Below are positions 28,950 to 38,022 of a DNA stretch of 64,000 nt, piece after piece. The DNA lies in assembly GCA_046349635.1 (NCBI GenBank), contig JAXMBX010000001.1, positions 268,257 through 332,256 of the forward strand, in the 5' to 3' direction. The stretch comes from JAXMBX01 sp046349635. GTDB lineage: Bacteria > Planctomycetota > Planctomycetia > Planctomycetales > Planctomycetaceae. Positions within the stretch are counted from its first letter, which is position 1. Every line of letters starts with the position of its first letter. Both the position numbers and the translations under genes were made by a program. A model generated the notes under the pieces. The model searched no databases. It was not told the DNA's origin and saw only the letters and a program-made list of their open reading frames with translations.

Positions 28950-30287
28950 TCATCCCTTCCCGATACGCCAACAGCGAAATCTCCGACGCCTTGCTGTACC
29001 CCAGATGCAGTTCAACGCCGTCGCCAGCATCAGCGAACTTTCCACATGCTCCTTGATCTTTGGCTCGTTCGGCTCGATCCCGACCGCGCAGTGATCGTTG
29101 AATGACTGGCACCCGTCCCCCAGGAGTTGGATCGATTCCAGGACGTTGTGCAAAATCACCGGCTTGTAGGCGTTCAGCTGAAAATTCCCCTGCGAATTGG
29201 CGAACGCCACCGCGTAATCGTTCCCATACACCTGCACCGCCACCATCGTCAGCGCTTCGCATTGGCTCGGGTTGATCTTCCCCGGCATGATCGACGACCC
29301 CGGCTCGTTCTCCGGCAGCAGCAGTTCATTCAGCCCCGCCCGCGGCCCGGAAGCATACCAGCGGATGTCATTCGCAATCTTCATCAGCACGCTGGCGAGC
29401 GTCCGCAACGCCGCGCTCAGATTCAGCAGCGGATCGTGCGCGGCCAATGCGGCGAATTTGTTGCCGGCTGATTGGAACGGCAGGCCGGTTTCCGCCGCCA
29501 GCAGCGCGGCCACCCGTGAGCCGAACTCCGGATGCGTCGCGAACCCGGTCCCCACCGCCGTCCCACCCAACGCCAGCTCATTCACCCCGTGGAGTTGCTG
29601 GCGGATGTTCTCCTTGGCCTGGTCCAGTTGCGCCACCCAGCCGGAGATCATCTGCCCGAACGTCAACGGCAGCGCATCCTGCAGATGCGTCCGCCCCAGC
29701 ATGACCAGCGAGGAATACTTGTCCCCCAGTTTCTGAAAAGTCTCCCGCAGGTTCTCGACAGCCAGCAGCAGATGCCGCGCCGTCTGCTCCGCCGTCGCGA
29801 GATGCATCACAGTCGGGAAGACATCATTGGAAGACTGTCCCTGGTTGACGTCATCATTCGGATGAATCTTGAGCTCCGTCTTGCCCAGTTCTTCCCGCGC
29901 GATCTGCAGCGCGCGGTGGGCGATGACCTCATTCGCGTTCATGTTGGTGTGCGTCGCGGAACCGGTCTGCCACACCACCAGCGGGAACTCCTCATCCCAT
30001 TGGCCGTCGATCACTTCCTCCGCCGCCCGGATAATGAAATCCGCTTTCTCCGCAGCCAGGCGTTCCAGATCCCGGTTGACCGCCGCCGCACATTTCTTCA
30101 CCAGCCCCAGGGCACGGATCACCGGCCGTCCCCACCGGAACCGATCCACCCCGATCGGAAAGTTCTCGATCGACCGTTGCGTCTGGGCCCCCCACAGATG
30201 ACCGACCGGCACCCGCACTTCCCCCAGCGAATCCTTTTCAATGCGAAACGGACGCTCGTCTGGCAATGGATCGGCGGGGTGAGTCAT
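28950..30287 (-). CDS. fumC: class II fumarate hydratase, C terminus frameshifted
   Basis: Converts fumarate to malate in the citric acid cycle. The ATG at 30287 begins the conserved RIEKDSLGEVRVPVGHLWGAQTQ region; upstream in-frame codons are not conserved. Signatures include NANEVIAHRAL, NDDVNQGQSSNDVFPT, GRTHLQDALPLTFGQ and the catalytic loop GSSIMPGKINPSQ. From about 29015 the frame shifts: LHLGYSKASEISLLAYREGM and then LTAEEFDWLIRPQDM appear in two further frames, which would end at a TAG at 28794-28796. As read, only the last 40-50 residues are disrupted; the catalytic residues are intact. Probably monocistronic. Confidence 0.92.
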   Translation of the reverse strand: MTHPADPLPDERPFRIEKDSLGEVRVPVGHLWGAQTQRSIENFPIGVDRFRWGRPVIRALGLVKKCAAAVNRDLERLAAEKADFIIRAAEEVIDGQWDEEFPLVVWQTGSATHTNMNANEVIAHRALQIAREELGKTELKIHPNDDVNQGQSSNDVFPTVMHLATAEQTARHLLLAVENLRETFQKLGDKYSSLVMLGRTHLQDALPLTFGQMISGWVAQLDQAKENIRQQLHGVNELALGGTAVGTGFATHPEFGSRVAALLAAETGLPFQSAGNKFAALAAHDPLLNLSAALRTLASVLMKIANDIRWYASGPRAGLNELLLPENEPGSSIMPGKINPSQCEALTMVAVQVYGNDYAVAFANSQGNFQLNAYKPVILHNVLESIQLLGDGCQSFNDHCAVGIEPNEPKIKEHVESSLMLATALNCIWGTARRRRFRCWRIGKG

Positions 30288-30405
30288 GGTGCAATCCTCG
30301 CCCGCAAGATTACGGACAACCCAATAAGTGCCCACAACACGGCTGTTGCGATTGGCTACTTTCACTGTAGCAAATCAATGCAGGAAAACACTGCATTTCT
30401 CTCTG

Positions 30406-30711
30406 CTACCTCAACGGCGACGACTTGGGGCCGTTCCAGTTCGGAGCATCATTGCAGCGGGAAAACTCCCACTCCGTTTGTTCCACGGTATCCGGGTGAT
30501 CATCCCCCGAACCGATCAATTCTCGCGCACGGCGGAGATCCACCATCGGCACAAACAGCGTAATCTCCTGCGTGAAACTGGGGCTGCTGGCCGCGTACGA
30601 CTCAATTCCATGCTCGTGCAGTTTCTGGAGAATCGCCGCCGCCTCAATGTTGTCGGCCACTGTCACCAGCCGGATGCTCCGCGTGTCGTGATCGGCATGG
30701 AAGCGGGCCAT
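30406..30711 (-). CDS. small DUF2007-like hypothetical protein
   Basis: 101 residues. Its core (IRLVTVADNIEAAAILQKLH, then GIESYAASSPSFT and LFVPMVDLRRARELI) follows the pattern of DUF2007-type putative signal-transducing domains, small ferredoxin-like folds that begin with a strand and an AxxLxxxLxxxGI helix. It resembles the next gene (30811-31128) in layout, so the two may be diverged duplicates. No enzyme motif. The family assignment is by pattern only. Confidence 0.65.
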   Translation of the reverse strand: MARFHADHDTRSIRLVTVADNIEAAAILQKLHEHGIESYAASSPSFTQEITLFVPMVDLRRARELIGSGDDHPDTVEQTEWEFSRCNDAPNWNGPKSSPLR

Positions 30712-30810
30712 AAGCGGCCTCGTCTGGAAATCAGACCTGGTAAATCAGGTTTGGAAAGATGACGGTGTCTGCCGGGCGATCAGAATGAGCGACTTTCGCA
30801 CGGTAAAACG

Positions 30811-31128
30811 CTATTGGTTAAAGGCCGGAGAATCGCTGCATGGGAACGATTCCTTCGAGGCTTCCTCCACGATGTCAGGAATCACATGCGTCAGGTGCAT
30901 GTAGTTGTCGACGATCGTATGAGCCGTATTCAGATCATCCAGGCCGACAAACACCGAGAAATGTTCCTCGCACGCCTCTTCGGTAATCGCGAAGGGGGAG
31001 TGATCGATATAGGCCGGAATGCCGTATTTCGCCAGTTTCTCAACGACGGTATCGGCATCCTGCTGGTTCTCAAGTTCGATCAATTGGACGGAGGCGAGCC
31101 ACTGGCTGCCGGGATGAGTGGTGCTCAT
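30811..31128 (-). CDS. small DUF2007-like hypothetical protein, second copy
   Basis: 105 residues from the ATG at 31128, chosen because AAGGAG lies seven bases upstream; an ATG two codons earlier would be too close to it. The core VQLIELENQQDADTVVEKLA, then YGIPAYIDHSPFA and FVGLDDLNTAHTIV parallels the 30406-30711 protein. It has a longer acidic C-terminal tail. Function unknown; it is on the same strand as its relative, separated by about 100 bases. Confidence 0.7.
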   Translation of the reverse strand: MSTTHPGSQWLASVQLIELENQQDADTVVEKLAKYGIPAYIDHSPFAITEEACEEHFSVFVGLDDLNTAHTIVDNYMHLTHVIPDIVEEASKESFPCSDSPAFNQ

Positions 31129-31267
31129 GATCATGCTCCTTCCTGACCTTTTCGTCAGGTTGCTTTGACAGGCGGACCTTCCGGAGAAGGATCCTCTACC
31201 AGAACAAAGAGCAACATTAATGCCGAATCGCATTTTTTAAGCTCGTCGGTTCCCCCCGGCTCAAAGT

Positions 31268-32020
31268 TCAGCCCTGCGGGAGCGCTGTGGGGCGATTGTG
31301 TGACCTGCGGAGTCGCAGCCACGCCGCCAACGTCAGCGCACTCGGGACCGCAGCCTGCAGCAGCCCTCCGCTCCAGAGGCGGAACTGCGGTGCATACAAC
31401 CCCGCGCCCAGAAAGAGTTTCGCCCGCTCCGGACCCACAGCCGGCGTGGCCCACGCTGTAAAACAAGTGGCGAACAGGATCACGACCGTACACGCGGCGA
31501 ACCCCCACGCAGGACGACCCGCACGGCGGGCGAGACGCAGAAAGAACCACGTGCACAACACAAACGGCACGATCCGCTCAAAGCCCACAAACGAGAACAG
31601 GATCAGCGCATCCCAGAACGGAGAGATGATCGTCACGTGCTGATCGGCGGGGACGTCCCCCAGCCATTTGATCAGTTCGTGGCAGCCTGCCAGGACCAGA
31701 CACGGGAACACGATCGCCAGCACCACGGCGGGAAGCGGGGCGGCGAGAAATGTCAGAATCGGATGACGTCCGGCAAACGTTCTACGCGTGAATTCGCGGT
31801 GCGCCGTCGCCGCCAGAAGTTCGGGCGAGCCGAGTCTCTCGGTGGGGGATTGATCCGGGGAATTGCTGGAAGATATCTGAGCGTCCATGCTCGTGCTCTC
31901 CTGTGTAAGGTCAGAATAATGATCGGTCAGTTCCAACACGAAACGGTCGATGTAACTCCCCGGTAGGCCACGCGCGTGCAGTTGCCGCCGAAGCTGGTTA
32001 AGCCATCGCGGGTCGAGCAT
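31268..32020 (-). CDS. multi-pass membrane protein paired with a PadR regulator
   Basis: 250 residues. The N-terminal 90 residues are soluble (LRRQLHARGLPGSYIDRFVLE, which resembles the permease-prefix segment of PadR-associated membrane proteins), then about four hydrophobic segments follow (LTFLAAPLPAVVLAIVFPCL; WDALILFSFVGFERIVPFVL; AACTVVILFATCFTA; LLQAAVPSALTLAAWL). Its start overlaps the padR stop by 23 bases, so the two are translated from one message. PadR regulators of this kind control the membrane protein downstream; the cargo or role is unknown. Confidence 0.8.
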   Translation of the reverse strand: MLDPRWLNQLRRQLHARGLPGSYIDRFVLELTDHYSDLTQESTSMDAQISSSNSPDQSPTERLGSPELLAATAHREFTRRTFAGRHPILTFLAAPLPAVVLAIVFPCLVLAGCHELIKWLGDVPADQHVTIISPFWDALILFSFVGFERIVPFVLCTWFFLRLARRAGRPAWGFAACTVVILFATCFTAWATPAVGPERAKLFLGAGLYAPQFRLWSGGLLQAAVPSALTLAAWLRLRRSHNRPTALPQG

Positions 32021-32354
32021 CTGTCCCTCCCTGGATCACAGAGTTAATCGCCGCCACGGTTTGATTCCACGTCGCAAGCGCTGCAGCCAGCCGTTTCTGT
32101 CCCGCTTTCGTCAGGCGATACACAATCCGGTTTCGCCCCGCCGTCAGTTCCCGTCGGCTGGTCAGGAATTGCTGCTCTTCCAATCGATGCAGGATGGGAT
32201 AGATACACCCCTCGCCGAAATCCAGCTTTTCCCGCGACTGCTCCCGAATCGCCTGCACCAGGTCATAGCCATGCATCGGGCGGGCATTCAGCAACTGCAG
32301 AATCAGCAGTTCCGGCACCCCATTCAGAAAGTCAGGATTGGTCTTCTTCATCAT
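31998..32354 (-). CDS. PadR-family transcriptional regulator
   Basis: 118 residues, PadR winged-helix domain: LILQLLNARPMHGYDLVQAI, then the recognition and wing region LDFGEGCIYPILHRLEEQQFL and RIVYRLTKAGQKRL. Starts at tandem ATGs (32354/32351). A perfect 8-bp inverted repeat (32366-32384) sits 12 bases upstream of the start, where a bound repressor would block transcription or translation initiation, so it probably represses itself and the membrane gene that overlaps its end. The inducer is unknown. Confidence 0.92.
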   Translation of the reverse strand: MMKKTNPDFLNGVPELLILQLLNARPMHGYDLVQAIREQSREKLDFGEGCIYPILHRLEEQQFLTSRRELTAGRNRIVYRLTKAGQKRLAAALATWNQTVAAINSVIQGGTDARPAMA

Positions 32355-32365
32355 GACCGGGCTTA

Positions 32366-32384
32366 TACCTCAAGGTTTGAGGTA
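32366..32384. promoter_or_regulatory. likely PadR operator
   Basis: Perfect inverted repeat TACCTCAAGGTTTGAGGTA (8-bp arms, 3-base centre) directly upstream of the padR start. The position and symmetry suit a PadR dimer site for autorepression. Confidence 0.65.
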
Positions 32385-32481
32385 ATGTCAAGAGGAGGAA
32401 CATCGGCAGAAACCTTGCTCTTGGGTGGCACTGCGAAACCGGTATTCCGGGTTAACAGTGGTCCTCTCGACGACGAATCCA

Positions 32482-32617
32482 GGGTGGCCTACACGCCGGT
32501 CCTCCGGCGTGTGGGTGGCGCAGTCACAAGAGGCGAATTCAAATCGATGGGTGCCGTGCCCATATCGTGCGAAGCTCGATATTGACACATCGCGTAAGCA
32601 GGGCGGGCATGAATTCA
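32482..32617. repeat. R1a: composite palindromic intergenic repeat
   Basis: Begins GGGTGGCCTACACGCCGG, forms a hairpin with CCGGCGTGTGGGTGGC, then a shared GAGGCGAATTCAAATCGA core and a right part ending GGGCGGGCATGAATTCA. Nearly the same composite is at 37191-37308 (R1b). Confidence 0.8.
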
Positions 32618-32650
32618 CTTAAGTGTAATTGTCTCTGAAAATCCCGCACC

Positions 32651-34048
32651 CTACTCCGGCAGCCGCGACATCTCCACCTTCGGGAACGGACCCGTGCACG
32701 CCTTCATGAAGGCGACGAGATCTTTCTTCTCCTGGTCCGTCAGGTTCAGCTTCTTGATGTCCTTGTCGAGCTGCGGGTTGGGGTGCCCCCCCTTGTTGTA
32801 CCACTCGACCACTTCTTCCAGCGTTTTCTGGCTCCCGTCATGCATATACGGAGCCGTCTGCTCGACGTTCCGGATCGTGGGGGTCTTGAACGCCCCCTTG
32901 TCCTTCAGGTCGTGCGTAATCGCGAACCGCCCCAGGTCCGGTTCCTTCTTCTCCATCCCCACACCCAGGTTGTGGTACTTCTCGTCCGAGAAATTTGCCC
33001 CCACGTGGCAGGCGGTGCAGCCACCTTTCTGCGTGTAGAAAATTTCCCGCCCGCGCTTCGCACTCTCCGACATCGGGTGCGCATCGGCCGCAGCCTTGGT
33101 CTTGACGTATTGCTCGTACGATTCCGGGTCTTCCTTCTTGAAGTTCTCCGGATCCTTCAGGTCATCCTTGAACGCATTTTCGAGCGCCCGCAGCGGTTCG
33201 TAGTAATCCGCCGGAGCAGGGCCGGTCACAACCGTCCGCTCGAAGGACGCCAGCGCTTTCCCCACGTTGCCGATCGTCACCCCATCGGGGAAGACCTTCG
33301 TGAACTCCGCGACATACACCGGGTTCTTCTTGAGCATCGCCACGACTGCGTCATGCGTGTTCCCCATTTCGATCGGGTTGGCAATCGGCCCGACCGCCTG
33401 CTCTTCCAGAGACGCCGCGCGACCGTCCCAGAATTGGGTATCCGTCAGGATGCGATTGAAGCTGACCGGCGAATTCCGACCACCCTGTTGACCCTTCACC
33501 CCCACGCCGAATTGCGTCTCCTTCGCCCACCCGTTGTCCGGATGGTGGCAGTCCGCGCAACTCACCGTGCTATCCACCGACAGCCGCTTGTCGAAATACA
33601 ACTGCCGCCCCAATTCAATCTTGGCCCGCGTGAGGGGATTCTTGTCCAGCCCCTTGATCGCGGACTGACCCAGGTTCAACCCCAGCGGGAGTTCAATCTG
33701 CAGCGGAGCGTGATTTTTCGGATCGGCCAGCCAGGCATTGACCTGTTCCAGAGTCAGTTTCCCCTTGCCGGGAACCCCCAGCGTCAATTCATCCGTCCCC
33801 AGCATCACCGGTTTCGCATCCTTGACCGGAGTGGCGACCGTGGCTTTCGTGTCCGTAGTCTTGGGTTCGGCAGGCTTCGGTTCAGCCGGTTTACTCTCCT
33901 CGGCCTTGGTCTCCGCAGGCTTCGTCTCCGTCGTTTTCAGCGGCGGAGGCAGCGGAGTGACTTCCGGGGTCGGTTGCGATTCACTGCAGCCGGCAGCGAA
34001 CAAAGCAAAGGCGACGAGCAAAGAGGCGACGAGGGGCATGGATCGCAT
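32651..34048 (-). CDS. di-haem cytochrome c peroxidase / MauG-type lipoprotein
   Basis: 465 residues from the ATG at 34048, which has AGGAAAG upstream and starts a lipoprotein signal (MRSMPLVASLLVAFALFAAG followed by the lipobox Cys). After a Pro/Glu/Lys-rich linker, the CCP/MauG domain has two haem motifs, CADCH (near residue 180) and CTACH (near residue 352), plus the conserved FWDGRAASLEEQA and PTIRNVEQTAPYMHDGS regions. It reduces hydrogen peroxide or oxidises a partner in the periplasm while anchored to a membrane. Monocistronic. The repeat R1a lies just downstream. Confidence 0.92.
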   Translation of the reverse strand: MRSMPLVASLLVAFALFAAGCSESQPTPEVTPLPPPLKTTETKPAETKAEESKPAEPKPAEPKTTDTKATVATPVKDAKPVMLGTDELTLGVPGKGKLTLEQVNAWLADPKNHAPLQIELPLGLNLGQSAIKGLDKNPLTRAKIELGRQLYFDKRLSVDSTVSCADCHHPDNGWAKETQFGVGVKGQQGGRNSPVSFNRILTDTQFWDGRAASLEEQAVGPIANPIEMGNTHDAVVAMLKKNPVYVAEFTKVFPDGVTIGNVGKALASFERTVVTGPAPADYYEPLRALENAFKDDLKDPENFKKEDPESYEQYVKTKAAADAHPMSESAKRGREIFYTQKGGCTACHVGANFSDEKYHNLGVGMEKKEPDLGRFAITHDLKDKGAFKTPTIRNVEQTAPYMHDGSQKTLEEVVEWYNKGGHPNPQLDKDIKKLNLTDQEKKDLVAFMKACTGPFPKVEMSRLPE

Positions 34049-34288
34049 CGGATTTCTTTCCTGCAAAACGTCTTGTTGTGAAACGCTGATTCAAGGGGAA
34101 ACGCCGCGGCTGCTGGCCCGGATCACGAAAATCTGGCAAAAAAGACCAATTTCAGGATCTCATCTGAGTTTATCAGGCAGACCTGAGGGAGGGAATTCAG
34201 AGGCACGTCGGAACCCGGTTGGATAGAATGCACAAACACCTTTCTGGTTAAGAAGCGAACTCCGGAATGTTTGCCCCACCTCTTTTTC

Positions 34289-34330
34289 ACCCCTCGCCCC
34301 TTGTGGGAGAGGGGTCGGGGGTGAGGGGTA
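34289..34330. repeat. R3a: C/G-rich palindromic repeat
   Basis: CACCCCTCGCCCC...GGGGTCGGGGGTG palindrome in the gap between the peroxidase and FGE genes. The same kind of repeat (CCCTCACCC-CCCTCTCCC type when read on the other strand) is at 49911-49948. The rest of this 318-base gap holds no gene. Confidence 0.7.
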
Positions 34331-34366
34331 GAACCATGGCGTGAAATACTGAGAGCAGGTGAGTCG

Positions 34367-35545
34367 ATGCACCGCGTGTTGGGATATCTCCCCTGGATAT
34401 TGATTGCCGTCACCGGGGCCTTTTGCGTCTGGGCGGTCATGACCCCCACCCCGGGCCGCAGTTTCTCGCTCCGCCCAGGAAGAAGAGCAACAAATCCAGA
34501 CGGAGCAGCAGGCCGAAAAGAAAGCCGAGGAAGATGCCGTCAAAGACCTCCTCGTCAAAGAGCCCGGCCCCACCCCCGAGGGTATGGTCTGGATTCCCGG
34601 CGGCACGTTCACCATGGGGAACGGCAAAAGCGACCACGAGGATGAGCAGTTTGAGCATCGCGTCACCCTCGATGGCTTCTGGATGGACAAACACGAAGTC
34701 ACCAAAGCGGACTTCGAAAAATTCGTCACAGCCACGGGCTACAAAACCGTCGCGGAGCAACCACCCGACGTGAAGCAACTGGTCGGCGTGGACACCACGA
34801 AGATCAAGGCCGAGGATCTGGTCCCCGGTTCGCTCTGCTTCGCGGGAGTCGCTCCGGGACAGAAGGTCAACAAGGACCATCCCCTCTGGCCGTACCAGTT
34901 GTGGAACTACGTGAAGGGGGCCGACTGGCGGCATCCGGAAGGGCCGAAGTCCTCCATCTCGGACCGGATGAATCACCCCGTCACGCACGTCTGCTACGAC
35001 GACGTCGTCGCCTACGCCAAGTGGGCGGGGAAGCAACTCCCGACCGAAGCCGAATGGGAATACGCCATGCGCGGCGGAGAATCAGGGCACGAATTCCCCT
35101 GGGGCGACGAACTGCAGCCGGGGGGCAAGTTCATGAGCAACATCTGGCAGGGAGAGTTCCCCTACGAAAACAAGAATGAGGACAAATACCCCGGGACCGC
35201 TCCGGTGGAATCGTTCCCCCCAACAAATTCGGCCTGTACGACATGTCCGGGAACGTCTGGGAATGGTGTGCGGACTGGTACCAGCCGGAGTACTACAAGC
35301 AGAGTCCGCTCCGGAATCCTCAAGGCCCCGATTCCAGTTTCGATCCGAACGAACCCGGGATTCCCAAACGCGTGACGCGCGGCGGCTCGTTCCTCTGCAA
35401 TGCGAACTACTGCACGGGGTACCGCTGTTCCGCCCGGATGAAGGGAGCCCCCGACACCGGCCTCGTCCACACCGGCTTCCGCTGCGTCATCGCCCCCCGC
35501 CGCCCCGGTGCAAAAACGGCTGCGAACAATTCAGGAACTCATTAA
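34367..35545 (+). pseudogene. formylglycine-generating enzyme (SUMF1 family), two frameshifts
   Basis: The ATG at 34367 starts a membrane anchor or signal (MHRVLGYLPWILIAVTGAFC). A frame change near 34470 leads to a Glu/Gln-rich linker and the FGE-sulfatase domain (34584-about 35225: MVWIPGGTFTMGNG, TEAEWEYAMRGG), and another near 35225 leads to the last 100 residues (35243-35545: MSGNVWEWCADWY). Unlike many SUMF1-like proteins, it keeps the catalytic pair of cysteines (GGSFLCNANYCTGYRCSAR, matching the C-x4-C of human FGE) and the GFRC end. It should convert the sulfatase cysteine to formylglycine; the sulfatase gene begins 101 bases downstream. Confidence 0.88.
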
Positions 35546-35551
35546 CGATCC

Positions 35552-35594
35552 GGGTGGCATGCCCACTTCGTTGCGAAGCAACAGGGTGGGCATG
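35552..35594. repeat. R2a: palindromic intergenic repeat
   Basis: GGGTGGCATGCCCAC, a short centre with GCGAAGCA, then GGGTGGGCATG. Same ends as R2b (62407-62468) and related to the right half of R1a/R1b. It fills the gap between the FGE and sulfatase genes. Confidence 0.75.
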
Positions 35595-35646
35595 TTTAAG
35601 CTTATTTTTGAATAACCGTGACAATCCACATCTGAGGAGACTGTTC

Positions 35647-37172
35647 ATGCGCGGGATGCTCCTGGTATTGGCATGTGTGCTGGGGACCGTCGCCTCCGCC
35701 GCTGAAACAAAAAAACCGAATATCGTCCTCATCTTCAGCGATGACCACGGCTACCAGGCCATCAGCGCCTACGGCGAAGAACGCAAATTGGTCAACACGC
35801 CGAACCTCGACCGCCTCTATCACGAAGGCATGCGGTTCGACCGCTGCCTGGTCCCCAATTCCATCTGCGGACCCAGCCGGGCCACCGTCCTCACGGGAAA
35901 ATACAGCCACAAGAACGGCTTCTACAACAACACCAACAGCAAGTTCGACTCATCCCAGCCCACGTTCGTCAGATCCCTCAAGGGGGCAGGGTACCAGACC
36001 GCCATCATCGGCAAGTGGCACTTGATCACCGACCCCGTCGGCTTTGACGAGTGGAACATCCTCCCGGGGCAGGGGGTCTACTACAACCCCCCCATGATTC
36101 GTAACGGCCGGAAGACCGAGAACAAAGGCTACGCCACCGACCTCATCAGCGACTTCTCGGTTGATTGGATCAAAAAGCGTGACAAATCCAAACCGTTCCT
36201 CCTCATGAGCCAGCACAAGGCCCCGCACCGCGAATGGGCACCCCCCTTGCGCTACCTGGGGCACGACAAGGACCGGGTCTATCCCGAACCCGCCACGCTG
36301 TTCGACGATTACAGCGGCCGCGGCCTCGCCGTCCGCGATCAGGACATGACGCTCGAAAAGACAATCACCGCGCTGGATGTGAACCCACTCCGCCTCCGAA
36401 TATGACTCCCGAACAACTCCAGGAGTGGAACGCCTACTACGAACCGCGCAATGCGGAATACAAACAGCACCGTCTGACCGGCAAGGACCTGGTCCGCTGG
36501 CGCTACAACCGCTACATGCATGATTACCTCGGGACGGTCCTCGCCGTCGATGACGCCGTCGGCAAGCTGCTCGACTGCCTCAAGGCAGAAGGACTCGCGG
36601 AGAACACCCTCGTCGTCTATGCCGCGCGGACCAGGGGTTCTATCTGGGGGAACATGGTTGGTTCGACAAACGCTGGATCTTCGAAGAGTCGCTCCGCACC
36701 TCCATGCTCGCCCGCTGGCCGGGGGTCATCAAGCCGAACAGTGTCAACAGCGACCTGACGAGCACCGTGGACCTCGCCGCCACGTTCCTTGACGCTGCCG
36801 GACTCTCCCCCTTGGAGGGAAACCAGGGCCGCAGTCTGATTCCGCTCTTCATTGGAGAGACCCCCGCCGACTGGCGCAAAAGTTTTTACTACCACTACTA
36901 CGAATATCCCAAACCGCACCACGTCCGCCCGCATGAGGGTCGTGACCGCTCAATACAAGCTGGTCCATTTCTACAAGCCGGACGTGGACTACTGGGAACT
37001 CTACGACCGCGTGAGCGACCCGCTGGAATTGAAGAGCGTCTATGATGACCCCGCCAGACTCGCGGTGAAGGAAGAACTGCACCGGGAACTGGAACGCCTC
37101 AAGAAAGACCTCGACGTCCCCGCCGACATCCCCCTCAAAGCCTACGGAGGCATCCCCCCCGCCAGGAAGTAA
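35647..37172 (+). pseudogene. sulfatase (type I), frameshifted
   Basis: ATG 35647 follows GAGGAG; signal peptide to about residue 19 (ending ASA). The metal site opens with IVLIFSDDHGYQ and the formylglycine position is C74 in SICGPSRAT, a C-x-P-S-R motif. Lys and His of GKWHL and SQHKAPH are present. Frame is lost near 36370, 36615 and 36930; the later pieces carry DLVRWRYNRYMHDYLGTVLA, a DQGFYLGEHGWFDKRW-like region (scrambled by an indel) and YKLVHFYKPDVDYWELYD, ending at 37172. Joined length is about 508 residues. Substrate unknown; in planctomycetes such enzymes usually attack sulfated algal polysaccharides. Its likely activator (FGE) is directly upstream. Confidence 0.9.
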
Positions 37173-37190
37173 AACTCAGAGACGTTTGTC

Positions 37191-37308
37191 GGGTGGCCTA
37201 CACGCCGGAGTACCGGCGTGTGGGTGGCGATAGCCACAGGAGGCGAATTCAAATCGACGGGTGGCATGCCCGGGCATCGCGCTGGGAAGCAGGCGGGCAT
37301 GGATTCAT
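37191..37308. repeat. R1b: composite palindromic intergenic repeat
   Basis: Second composite copy: GGGTGGCCTACACGCCGG hairpin, GAGGCGAATTCAAATCGA core, GGGTGGCATGCCC and a right end GGCGGGCATGGATTCA. Lies between the sulfatase stop and the DinB-like gene. Confidence 0.8.
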
Positions 37309-37346
37309 TGGATGATCGAAAACAACCGTAACACCAGGGAGTACCC

Positions 37347-37835
37347 ATGCAGAACGTGATCACCGTCTTTCGATTCGTCATGCGCTACGCGGACATGCTC
37401 GTCGCCGATCTCAGCGACGCGGAAATGGTCCAGATTCCGCACCCGGGGATGAATCACCCCGCCTGGGTTCTCGGGCATATCACGATGGCGATTGATTCAA
37501 CGGCACGAATTCTGGATCAGCCGGGGCTGACCGACCGCGAGTGGATTAAAAAATTCGGCCCCGGAAGCACCCCCGTCGAGGACATAGCCGTCTATCCGAC
37601 TAAGGCGGAACTGCTCGCGAAGCTGAAAGCCGTGGGGGAACACGCCATCAAGTGCATTGAGAACGCCACCCCGGAGCAACTCGCCGGGCCGAACAAAACC
37701 CGTTTTTTTCCGGAGGTCTTTCCGACCGTCGCCGACTTCGCGACGCATCTCCTCACCACGCACCCCTCCCTCCACCTGGGCCAACTCTCCGCCTGGCGCC
37801 GCGTGCTTGGCAAAGGCTCCGTCCTCGGCGTTTGA
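37347..37835 (+). CDS. DinB-like superfamily protein
   Basis: 162 residues, four-helix DinB/YfiT-like fold. Seen: an N-terminal helix (FRFVMRYADMLVADLSD), the conserved HPAWVLGHITMAID region carrying the first metal histidines, and a later HPSLHLGQLSAWRRVLG segment carrying the third. Proteins of this fold include thiol transferases and metal-binding proteins of unknown activity. It stands alone between R1b and an unrelated minus-strand gene. Exact reaction unknown. Confidence 0.85.
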   Translation: MQNVITVFRFVMRYADMLVADLSDAEMVQIPHPGMNHPAWVLGHITMAIDSTARILDQPGLTDREWIKKFGPGSTPVEDIAVYPTKAELLAKLKAVGEHAIKCIENATPEQLAGPNKTRFFPEVFPTVADFATHLLTTHPSLHLGQLSAWRRVLGKGSVLGV

Positions 37836-38022
37836 GTGAAGACCAGCAAGAAAGGCATTCAAGAAGTTCAGAATCTTGATGCCTTCTTGTGGTGCGACGG
37901 CTCAAGTTGCTTTGAAAGCACCTCATGGGAAGATCTCGCGAAACGATTGATGTTACCCGGTAATCACTCTGATGGCGATCAGATTGATTTGCTTGAACCG
38001 GGTAGTTTTTGAATGAGTTCGC

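Noticed and set aside
34289..34330. R3a as a terminator of the FGE or peroxidase gene
   Set aside because: No T-run on either side; the same sequence type recurs at 49.9 kb away from gene ends, so it is better treated as a repeat.
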